A stretch of DNA of 30,409 nucleotides from CAZMLC01 sp964567125 (GTDB lineage Bacteria > Verrucomicrobiota > Kiritimatiellia > RFP12 > UBA1067), in contig CAZMLC010000026.1 of the NCBI GenBank assembly GCA_964567125.1, forward strand, positions 1-30,409, read 5' to 3'. Shown here one piece after another: positions 1 to 6,877 of the stretch; within the stretch, counting starts at the first letter, position 1; each line of letters opens with the position of its first letter. The position numbers and the translations under genes are program-made. A model generated the notes under the pieces. The model saw nothing but the letters and a program-made list of their open reading frames with translations. It did not search any database and had not been told where the DNA came from.

Positions 1-2
1 GC

Positions 3-304
3 GTCCAGAGGGAGAAGGTCTCGGCTCATTTTATGAATGACGACAACGAGATTTGTAGAAAACGATTTACGGAAATCCATGAGAACATCCAGAAGACGCC
101 GAAGGAGAAACGCAAAGATTTTCGAGCCAAAGGAGAACTGCTTGATCCTGAGCGCGGAAAAAACAGGTCTGATGTTCAGCCGTGAAAAAAGCGCGGGAAT
201 ATTCCGATGCACGCTTCGCACTGAATTGCGACACCCACCAGTCACTGACCTTATTCTTCACCGCTGGCAGCAGGGTTGCAATTTCCGGCTTCTTGGCAGA
301 GTAA
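3..304 (+). pseudogene. Possible frameshifted 3' remnant of an unrecognised gene
   Basis: Two overlapping open frames of protein-like composition join here. The first is open from the window edge to a TGA at 183-185 (about 60 residues, rich in Lys, Arg, Glu and Asp). The second, in the frame one base back, is open from 173 to a TAA at 302-304 and includes VKKAREYSDARFALNCDTHQ. A single one-base change between 173 and 185 would join them into a continuous C-terminus of about 100 residues. I do not recognise the family. The region is less GC-rich than the genes that follow. It could instead be a sequencing error in an intact gene, two unrelated chance frames, or non-coding DNA. Confidence 0.3.
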
Positions 305-340
305 GTTAGCCCTTTCAGAATACGAGGTGGCTAACTTACT
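300..340. terminator. 12-bp perfect inverted repeat, possible terminator
   Basis: AGTAAGTTAGCC (300-311) and GGCTAACTTACT (329-340) are exact reverse complements around a 17-base loop. The left arm contains the TAA that ends the possible remnant frame, a common place for a terminator. Only a short T-rich stretch follows and the stem is AT-rich, so termination strength is doubtful. An operator or the end of a lost mobile element is also possible. Confidence 0.4.
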
Positions 341-389
341 TTATCGATTCACAGGCACTAAAAAAAGTGGACGGCTTTACGTGTTTTCA

Positions 390-418
390 TTGGATTCGTC
401 ACCTTTGCGTGTTAAAAT
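390..418 (+). promoter_or_regulatory. Candidate sigma70 promoter for the 453-6019 gene run
   Basis: TTGGAT (390-395) and TAAAAT (413-418) are separated by 17 bases. The -10 matches 5/6 and the -35 only 3/6. It lies in an AT-rich patch before the first gene, whose start at 453 has AAAGAGG at 442-448. Confidence 0.35.
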
Positions 419-452
419 AACTCTGTTTTATTAAACATTAGAAAGAGGTTTT

Positions 453-1418
453 ATGAGCTATTCACAAGCATGCCCGGTTTGCCGCGCACCGATCCTCGCA
501 CGTTCCAGTGCGGGAGCCAACACCTCTGAAATTCACTGCCCGCGATGCGGCCGCTATCACATTCAGGCGTTGGCGGAGACGCAGCTTACCAACAACCATC
601 CTGCTTTTCCGCCCCTGCATCTGCTCTCCGGCCTCTGCCGCAACACCTGGGATCTGCTCGCGGAGAAGGTTCTCATCACGGTCGATCTCTTCACCTCCTG
701 GGCCGCGCTGGATGCCATTGCCAAGATCGCGATTCCGCGCGACACGGATCTTAAAACCAAGGGCGAATACCTGCTCAAGTTCTTACGCCGGAAATCGAAA
801 AACCTCGCGGATGCTGTCGCCTTCAGCCCGAATGAACTCGCGGTTGGATTCTGCGCCAATAAAAACGAGCTCCTCTTCTGTCTGCAGTACCTCGAAGGCC
901 ACGGCTGGATCGAAGCCGATCCAAGTCAAACCAAGAATCAGCAGGCGTTTGCCTTCCGGCTCACCCCTGCAGGTTGGAGCATCCTCGATACCCCAACGGC
1001 ACCCGCCCAGGCGACAGCCGTGGTCTGCCTGCCGCACGATAAGGATGCGGAGACGCTCTGGTCGCAAGGCTTTTCCGCTGCGCTCTCGGCCATCCAGCTG
1101 AAAGCCATCCGCGCCGACAGCAAAGAGAGTGGCAACAAGATCACGGACGAGATCATCGTCGAAATCCGCCGCGCAACCTGCGTCGTGGCGGACCTGACCG
1201 CGCAGAACCCGCTCATTTATTTCCAGGCGGGACTGGCCCTCGGCCTGGGTAAGCCGGTCTTCTGGACCTGCGAAGCCTCCGAGCTGAACGACAAGAAACT
1301 CCAGCTTGATCTGCGCCAGCAGGTCGTAACCACCTGGTCGCGCGATAAGATCCCTGACCTCGCCAACCGGTTGGCGGCACGCATCGAAGCAACATTAGGA
1401 GGCGTACCGCCGGCATGA
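453..1418 (+). CDS. Zinc-ribbon protein with C-terminal nucleoside 2-deoxyribosyltransferase-like domain
   Basis: The 321-residue protein has three parts. Residues 7-32 form a zinc ribbon (C7, C10, C29, C32). Residues 60-180 are helical and may be a winged-helix-like linker. Residues 187-316 match the nucleoside 2-deoxyribosyltransferase-like Rossmann domain found in many putative bacterial immunity effectors, with the segment RADSKESGNKITDEII, then VVADLT, then YFQAGLALGLGKPV, then LDLRQ. In relatives the third block usually reads YFEAG, and the Glu aligns with the catalytic Glu of true deoxyribosyltransferases. Here it is Gln258 (CAG at 1224-1226). No signal peptide or membrane segment is seen, so it is probably cytoplasmic. 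The start follows AAAGAGG at 442-448. Its stop overlaps the dtd start by four bases, suggesting coupled translation. Its function is unknown; nucleotide sensing or a defence role is inference. Confidence 0.8.
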   Translation: MSYSQACPVCRAPILARSSAGANTSEIHCPRCGRYHIQALAETQLTNNHPAFPPLHLLSGLCRNTWDLLAEKVLITVDLFTSWAALDAIAKIAIPRDTDLKTKGEYLLKFLRRKSKNLADAVAFSPNELAVGFCANKNELLFCLQYLEGHGWIEADPSQTKNQQAFAFRLTPAGWSILDTPTAPAQATAVVCLPHDKDAETLWSQGFSAALSAIQLKAIRADSKESGNKITDEIIVEIRRATCVVADLTAQNPLIYFQAGLALGLGKPVFWTCEASELNDKKLQLDLRQQVVTTWSRDKIPDLANRLAARIEATLGGVPPA

Positions 1419-1864
1419 AAGCGCTGATTCAACGCGTGGCCGAGGCCTCGGTGGAGGTGGACAACACGCCGGTGGCCGCAATCGGTCCCGGCTTGCTGGT
1501 CTTGCTTGGCATTACGCATGGTGATACACTGATGGACGTTGATCGATTGGCCCACAAGATTCCGGCCTTGCGCATTTTTCACGATGAGCAAGGTCTGATG
1601 AATAAGTCCGTGCAGGACATTGGGGGCCAGATCATCGTGGTTTCGCAGTTTACCCTTTACGCGGATACGCGCAAAGGGAATCGCCCAAGTTTTGTTGAGG
1701 CCGCGCGGCCGGAGCAGGCTGAACCGCTCTATCAGGCGTTGGTTACGCGCCTGCGCGAGACGCTCGGCGCGGAACGCGTTGGCACAGGTATTTTTGGTGC
1801 AGAAATGAAAGTCCGGTTGCTCAATGATGGCCCCGTGACTGTTGAGCTTCGAACCGATCTTTAA
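1415..1864 (+). CDS. dtd: D-aminoacyl-tRNA deacylase
   Basis: DTD hydrolyses D-amino acids mischarged onto tRNA (for example D-Tyr-tRNA and Gly-tRNA-Ala) in the cytoplasm, recycling the tRNA. The 149-residue length is normal for the bacterial family. Both signature motifs are intact: SQFTLYADT at 77-85 and the Gly-cisPro motif NDGPVT at 137-142. The N-terminal MKALIQRVAEASVEV is also typical. The ATG lies inside the end of the preceding gene (ATGA, 1415-1418), so the two are probably translated together. The next gene starts four bases after this stop. Confidence 0.95.
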   Translation: MKALIQRVAEASVEVDNTPVAAIGPGLLVLLGITHGDTLMDVDRLAHKIPALRIFHDEQGLMNKSVQDIGGQIIVVSQFTLYADTRKGNRPSFVEAARPEQAEPLYQALVTRLRETLGAERVGTGIFGAEMKVRLLNDGPVTVELRTDL

Positions 1865-1868
1865 AGCT

Positions 1869-2705
1869 ATGACCATTATTGAACCCCATATTCACATGCT
1901 CGCACGGACAACCGATGAATATCACGCCATGTATCAGGCGGGTATTCGCGCCTGCGTGGAACCGGCCTTCTGGCTCGGCGTCAACCGCCGTTACGCCGGA
2001 TCGTTTTTCGACTATTTCAATCTGATCCTCTCGTTTGAACCCATCCGCGCTGCGCGGTTCGGCGTCGACCACTTCGCGGCGATCGCCATGAACCCCAAAG
2101 AGGCGGATGATCGCGGCCTGGCCGACGAAGTGATCGATGGCTTGGACGAATATCTGGACCATCCGCGCTGCGTGGCGCTGGGTGAGGTCGGGCTCAACGC
2201 GCTGACGCCGAATGAAGAGTATGCCATGATCCGGCAGCTGCACATGGCCGAAGCGCGCAAGATGCCCGTGCTGCTGCACTTGCCGCACGTGGATAAATTG
2301 CGCGGCACGCTGCGCATTCTCGAGATCATCAAGGCGGAAGGGTTGACCGTGGAACGTATCGACGTCGACCACAACACGGAGGAGACCATCCAGCACACGC
2401 TCGATGCCGGCTGCTATGCCGGTATGACGGTCTACCCCTACTCCAAACTCAATCCGCAGCGCGTCTCGGCCATGATCAAGCGCTACGGCGCTGAGCGGAT
2501 TACCGTCAACGGCTCTGCCGACTGGGGTGTTTCCGATCCCCTGGCGCTGATCAAAACCGTGGATTACATGCGCCAGGATGGACACGACGAGGCGACGATT
2601 GAAGCGATTGTCTTCCAGAACGCCATGCGCTTCTACTCGTCCTCGCCCAACTGGAAGCCCAACTTTAACCTCCAACCGGTTGATCCTTCGACCTATCAAC
2701 GCTAA
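1869..2705 (+). CDS. TatD/EboC-like metal-dependent hydrolase
   Basis: This 278-residue TIM-barrel protein belongs to the TatD branch of the amidohydrolase superfamily, and its overall sequence is closest in my recollection to EboC-type proteins. A full metal-ligand set is visible: H7 and H9 (HIH), E106 in GEVGLN, H137 in LLHLPH, H168 in VDHN and D218 in SADWG. TatD enzymes are metal-dependent nucleases or phosphoesterases; EboC is part of a gene set linked to export of indole-alkaloid or prenylated precursors, but no other ebo genes occur here, so the substrate is unknown. I chose ATG 1869, four bases after the dtd stop and just ahead of the HIH motif, over an in-frame TTG at 1842 that would overlap dtd. 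The gene sits in the middle of a same-strand run. Confidence 0.85.
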   Translation: MTIIEPHIHMLARTTDEYHAMYQAGIRACVEPAFWLGVNRRYAGSFFDYFNLILSFEPIRAARFGVDHFAAIAMNPKEADDRGLADEVIDGLDEYLDHPRCVALGEVGLNALTPNEEYAMIRQLHMAEARKMPVLLHLPHVDKLRGTLRILEIIKAEGLTVERIDVDHNTEETIQHTLDAGCYAGMTVYPYSKLNPQRVSAMIKRYGAERITVNGSADWGVSDPLALIKTVDYMRQDGHDEATIEAIVFQNAMRFYSSSPNWKPNFNLQPVDPSTYQR

Positions 2706-2719
2706 GCCTACGCTGATTT

Positions 2720-3670
2720 ATGAAAACACCGCTGACCTTTTATCCTGTTTACAAAGAGTACATCTGGGGGGGATCGCGTATTCCCGCGCGCTATGCCCGG
2801 ATCGGCGCACCGAAAGTCTGCGCGGAGTCGTGGGAAATTTCCGCGCACCCCGATGGCGAAAGCCTTGTGACGCACGGCCGCTATGCCGGCCAGACCCTGG
2901 CCGCGATGACGAAACATTTCGGCGTGGATCTGGTGGGTACGCGCGCACCGGATCCGACACGGTTCCCGTTGCTTTTCAAGCTCATCGATGCCCGTGAACG
3001 GCTCAGCGTCCAAGTCCATCCCAACGAACGGAATGCGATCCTCGTCAACGGCGACCCCAAGACCGAGATGTGGTATGTGCTGGATGCGCAGCCCAATGCC
3101 CACCTGTATGCCGGGCTTACCGAGAACAGCACGCCACAGCGCCTGCGCGCGGCGGTTGAACAGGGTGTCGCGGAAGCCCTGCTCGTGAAATTCAACGTCA
3201 GCGCAGGCGAAGCGTTCTTCATCCCGGGCGGCTTGGTCCATGCCATCGGCGCGGGCTGCCTCATCTACGAAGTGCAGCAGAATTCCAACACGACCTATCG
3301 CCTTTACGACTGGGATCGCGTCACCCCGACGGGCGATCGCCGTCCCCTGCACGTGGAGAAAAGCTTACAGGCGATTGACTGGCAGCTCGCACCGGCGCAT
3401 CCGTACAACGTCGCGCAGGAGGTGGACACTACGGTGATCGCCAGCGAATTCTTCACGTTACGCAAATGCGAACTGACCGCCGCGACGGAAACGCCCATGG
3501 ATGGCACAAGTTTCCACGTTATTTTCTGCGAACGCGGACACGCCACCATCACGGCAAGCGGCGAGACGATCACGCTTCGCCCCGGCAGCAGCTGCCTCAT
3601 CCCTGCCGCCGCGCCCAGCTACACCATTGAACCCGACGGACCGACCTCCGTACTCATCACAACACTCTAA
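2720..3670 (+). CDS. manA: Mannose-6-phosphate isomerase, class I
   Basis: The enzyme interconverts fructose-6-phosphate and mannose-6-phosphate, feeding mannose use or GDP-mannose supply for glycans. At 316 residues it is the short Bacillus-type class I form. The zinc-site residues are in place: Q98 and H100 in QVHPNE, E116 in the segment TEMWYVLDA, and H174 in GGLVHAIGAG. The segment YEVQQNSNTTYRLYDWDR (183-200) is a family signature. The N-terminus (FYPVYKEYIWGG) is also characteristic. It follows the TatD-like gene by 14 bases without an obvious strong ribosome binding site and precedes the M50 protease by 3 bases, so it is probably part of the same transcript. Confidence 0.93.
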   Translation: MKTPLTFYPVYKEYIWGGSRIPARYARIGAPKVCAESWEISAHPDGESLVTHGRYAGQTLAAMTKHFGVDLVGTRAPDPTRFPLLFKLIDARERLSVQVHPNERNAILVNGDPKTEMWYVLDAQPNAHLYAGLTENSTPQRLRAAVEQGVAEALLVKFNVSAGEAFFIPGGLVHAIGAGCLIYEVQQNSNTTYRLYDWDRVTPTGDRRPLHVEKSLQAIDWQLAPAHPYNVAQEVDTTVIASEFFTLRKCELTAATETPMDGTSFHVIFCERGHATITASGETITLRPGSSCLIPAAAPSYTIEPDGPTSVLITTL

Positions 3671-3673
3671 CCT

Positions 3674-4510
3674 ATGATCAAATCCTCCTATACGCTTTTT
3701 TCCATTTTCGGCATCCCTATTCGCGCGGATCTCTCCCTGATCATTCTGGCCATTCTCATGATCTCCTCGTTCGGCGATCCGTTTTACGGGCTGAGCGCAG
3801 GTCTTCTGCTCCTGATTTCGGTTCTGCTGCATGAACTGGGACACAGCGTGGCGGCCATGGCCTTCGGCTGCCGCGTGCGCGATATCACGCTGATGATGAT
3901 CGGCGGCTGCGCCTCGATGCTCTCCATGCCGCGCAAGGCCTGGCAGGAATTTGTCATGGCCTTTGCCGGCCCTCTTGTGAGCCTCCTCCTCGGAATGGGG
4001 GGCTGGGGCCTGTTTGCCTTCGGGCCCGCACTGTTCCACACCGGATTTATCGGCTTTATGTGCTGGTGGGTCATGACGCTGAACCTGACGCTCTTCTTTT
4101 TCAATCTGATTCCCGCGTTCCCCATGGATGGCGGCCGCATTTTGCGCGCTTTTCTGCAACAATTTTTTATGACGCGCGTCAAAGCCACATGGGTCGCTTC
4201 GCGCATTGGCCGCGGCGTGGCGATCCTGATGGTTCTCGGCGTTGTGTTTTCGTTTTTAACTGGAAAATTCGGCGGGTATATGCTGATCCGTCTGCTGATC
4301 GCCTACACGATCTATCAATCGGCGGAACGCGAATACCAGATGGTCCTGATGGAAGAGGGGTACGACAACAAAAATCCCTTTTCCCGCTTCGGCTTCCCCT
4401 TTTTCGGACGCACCACGCGCACGCCGCCCCCGGATGATGGTCAGGCCTATGTCAGCCCGCCGCCGTACGACCGCGGACACGGCACGCGCGTTGATGTCTT
4501 TAAGGATTAG
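3674..4510 (+). CDS. Site-2-protease-type (M50) membrane metalloprotease
   Basis: This 278-residue polytopic membrane protein has the zinc motif HELGH at 53-57 inside a hydrophobic segment, and the third-ligand motif NLIPAFPMDGGR at 144-155 (D152), so the active site looks complete. Members cleave substrates within the membrane, often to release anti-sigma factors or clear signal peptides. It lacks the PDZ domain of RseP and any C-terminal CBS pair. Instead it ends in a hydrophilic, Pro-rich tail of about 60 residues. The substrate is unknown, and no sigma/anti-sigma pair is nearby. It starts 3 bases after manA. Confidence 0.9.
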   Translation: MIKSSYTLFSIFGIPIRADLSLIILAILMISSFGDPFYGLSAGLLLLISVLLHELGHSVAAMAFGCRVRDITLMMIGGCASMLSMPRKAWQEFVMAFAGPLVSLLLGMGGWGLFAFGPALFHTGFIGFMCWWVMTLNLTLFFFNLIPAFPMDGGRILRAFLQQFFMTRVKATWVASRIGRGVAILMVLGVVFSFLTGKFGGYMLIRLLIAYTIYQSAEREYQMVLMEEGYDNKNPFSRFGFPFFGRTTRTPPPDDGQAYVSPPPYDRGHGTRVDVFKD

Positions 4511-4540
4511 CGCGTCGGCGTTTAACATGGAACTTTGAGT

Positions 4541-6019
4541 ATGAAAATTGCGATCGCATATCCACCGCTTTCCTCGGAAAAGGGCGTTCCCCTGCTCGCG
4601 CAGAACCGTCAATTCCAGTGGTTCAACCAACCCACCTTCATTTATCCCGTGGTGCCGGCGCTGGCCGCGACGCAGGCGAAAGCCGCAGGCCATGAAGTCG
4701 CCTGGCTCGACGGCATTGCCGCGGGGTGGACGCTAGAGGAATTCGAGGCGCAGATGCAGCGCTTTGCCCCCGACGTGGTGATGCTCGAAACCAAGACGCC
4801 CGTCGTGACGCGCCACTGGGCGCTGATCAAGCAGTTCAAGGCGAAATTTCCGCAGGTCATCTTCGTGCTGGTCGGCGACCATGTGACTGCGCTGCCCGAA
4901 GAGACGATGAACAACTGCCCCATCGACTACCTGCTGACCGGCGGCGATTATGATTTTCTGCTGATCAACCTGCTCGCGGTCCTGCGGGATGCCGCCAACA
5001 ACGCACCTGATACCACGCGTTTTGAGCCGGGCATTTACTGGCGCGATGCGCAAGGCAACATCCAGAACAGCGGCCCCTTCCGACTGGATCACGATCTCAA
5101 GACCCTGCCGTGGATCGACCGCGAATTAACCCAGTGGACGCTCTATGCCGAGAAGAACGGCAATTACCGTCGCCTGCCCGGCACGTATATCATGTCCGGC
5201 CGCGACTGCTGGCATGGCCGCTGCACGTTCTGCTCCTGGACCACGCTCTATCCGAGCTTCCGCACACGCGCCGCCAACGAGGTCGTCGACGAGATCGAAC
5301 ACCTCGTCAACCACTACGGCGTCAAAGAGATCATGGATGATACCGGCTGCCTGCCCGCCGGCGAATGGCTGAAGCTCTTCTGCAACGAGATGATCCGGCG
5401 CGGTCTTCACAAAAAGGTCAAGATCGACTGCAACATGCGTTTCGGATGTCTCGACCGCGAACTCTGCACGCTGATGAAAAAGGCGGGGTTCCGGCTCGTC
5501 CTGTTCGGTTTGGAATCGGCCAACCAATCCACGCTGGATCGGCTCAACAAGGCGGTCCGCGTCGAGCAGATTGTGGCAGGCGCACGGGCTGCCGCACAGG
5601 CCGGGCTCAACGTCCACGTCACGGTCATGTTCGGGTATCCCTGGGAGGGCGAGGCCGAGATCGCCAAGACCGTGGCCTTTGCCCGTAACTTGCTGCGCAA
5701 AGGTTATGCCTATACGCTGCAGGTCACGCTGCTGGTTCCCTATCCGGGTACGCCCCTCTTCAAGGAACTCGATGCCGCTGGTCTGCTGCTGACGCGCGAT
5801 TGGGACGACTATGATATGCGCAAGCAGGTCATGAAGTCCGGCGTCCCTGAAGCGCGGATCAAATGCGCGATCCGCGATGTCTACCGCGCCTTTCTGCATC
5901 CGGAGACGCTTGTGCGCCGGATTCTTTCGACGCGTGATCCCGTGGAGGATTTCAAATTCTACTGGCGCGGCTTTCTATCGCTGCTCGGACACCTACGCGA
6001 TTTCCACGAAAAGCCATAG
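4541..6019 (+). CDS. B12-binding-type radical SAM protein
   Basis: This 492-residue protein has an N-terminal Rossmann-like region of the cobalamin-binding type (about 1-160, including VVMLETKTP and VGDHVTALPEE) and a radical SAM barrel (about 210-430). The canonical B12 motif DxHxxG is absent, which is common in this superfamily. The cluster motif is C223-x4-C228-x2-C231 (DCWHGRCTFCSW), not the usual CX3CX2C. A likely SAM-contact segment is GLESANQSTLDRLNK. Relatives are methyltransferases or catalysts of other radical rearrangements on lipids, cofactors or natural products; the substrate is not predictable here. I prefer ATG 4541 to the in-frame TTG at 4535. It lies 30 bases after the M50 gene and is probably the last gene of that run. 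Confidence 0.88.
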   Translation: MKIAIAYPPLSSEKGVPLLAQNRQFQWFNQPTFIYPVVPALAATQAKAAGHEVAWLDGIAAGWTLEEFEAQMQRFAPDVVMLETKTPVVTRHWALIKQFKAKFPQVIFVLVGDHVTALPEETMNNCPIDYLLTGGDYDFLLINLLAVLRDAANNAPDTTRFEPGIYWRDAQGNIQNSGPFRLDHDLKTLPWIDRELTQWTLYAEKNGNYRRLPGTYIMSGRDCWHGRCTFCSWTTLYPSFRTRAANEVVDEIEHLVNHYGVKEIMDDTGCLPAGEWLKLFCNEMIRRGLHKKVKIDCNMRFGCLDRELCTLMKKAGFRLVLFGLESANQSTLDRLNKAVRVEQIVAGARAAAQAGLNVHVTVMFGYPWEGEAEIAKTVAFARNLLRKGYAYTLQVTLLVPYPGTPLFKELDAAGLLLTRDWDDYDMRKQVMKSGVPEARIKCAIRDVYRAFLHPETLVRRILSTRDPVEDFKFYWRGFLSLLGHLRDFHEKP

Positions 6020-6080
6020 ACGGGGTTTCGGGTGCGTGCTACACTTACATTGTCATTATTGAACAAAAGGAGAAATAGTA

Positions 6081-6866
6081 ATGAAAAAGATGGGACGTTT
6101 CTTTATTCGCTTTGCACTGGGCCTTGCAGCGTTTATCCTCGTGATCGGGCTGGGGCTCTTTATGTTTTTGGATCCTGTGATCAAAAACAGCATCAATGTC
6201 TACGCGCCTAAAATTTTGGGCGTGCCGGTCAGTGTTGAACAGATCCAAATCCGCCCGTTGCGCGGCACGGTCTACCTCGAAAACTTCAGGATCGGAAATC
6301 CGCAAGGATATTCCACCAATGCACCGCTCTTCGCTGTACAGAAGATTCAGATCGGACTGGATATGCTGTCCGTGGCCAGCGCCGTCATCCGCATCCATCT
6401 GATCGCGATCAATGATCCCTTCATCCACTATGAAACGCAGGATGGGAAGTCCAACATTGACGCACTGATGGCGAATCTAAAGAAAGAGCAAAAATCGGCA
6501 ACTGCACCGGCTGAAAAAACGGAAAACGCGCCAGCCGGTGAGAAACCGCAGAAGAAAGTCATCATCGATGAATTTTCTCTGCACGGCACCAAGGTGTCCT
6601 ATCAGTCACCCCTGACGCTCAACAAGCGCGTCACAATCCCCATCCCCTCGTTTGAGCTCCATGATGTCGGCAAATCCGAGGGCGGTATTGCGGCGGTTGA
6701 CGCTTTCGTCCAAGTGTTAGGCTCCATCATCACGCACCTCGGCGAAGGCATTGCCGAACTCGGCAAGTCGACGATTAAAGGTGCCGGCGATGCGTTGAAC
6801 AGCGCTGCGGAAGGTGGGTCCAAAGCGATTGATAGTGCGGTTAAGTCGATCAAAAAACTCTTCTAA
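6081..6866 (+). CDS. Membrane-anchored AsmA/DUF748-like protein
   Basis: The 261-residue protein begins with a positively charged start and one long hydrophobic segment (about 8-32), followed by a region (35-120) with the look of AsmA/DUF748 N-terminal repeats: VSVEQIQIRPLRGTVYLENF then IGNPQGY. A Lys/Ala/Glu-rich linker (about 135-160) leads to a further beta-rich part and an amphipathic Ala/Gly/Lys C-terminus (about 215-261). AsmA-type proteins are anchored in the inner membrane, project into the periplasm and are linked to lipid transport or outer-membrane upkeep. This one is much shorter than AsmA, so the assignment is to the repeat type only. A good AGGAG at 6068-6072 supports the start. 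The next gene follows by 11 bases. Confidence 0.75.
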   Translation: MKKMGRFFIRFALGLAAFILVIGLGLFMFLDPVIKNSINVYAPKILGVPVSVEQIQIRPLRGTVYLENFRIGNPQGYSTNAPLFAVQKIQIGLDMLSVASAVIRIHLIAINDPFIHYETQDGKSNIDALMANLKKEQKSATAPAEKTENAPAGEKPQKKVIIDEFSLHGTKVSYQSPLTLNKRVTIPIPSFELHDVGKSEGGIAAVDAFVQVLGSIITHLGEGIAELGKSTIKGAGDALNSAAEGGSKAIDSAVKSIKKLF

Positions 6867-6877
6867 TCCAAAATCTT

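Noticed and set aside
158..164. A AAA AAC slippery heptamer
   Set aside because: A -1 shift there meets a stop at 170-172, so it cannot join the two frames.
37..309. 90-residue + frame at the left edge
   Set aside because: Its composition is unnatural (a run of Arg residues), and two other frames in the same stretch look more protein-like.
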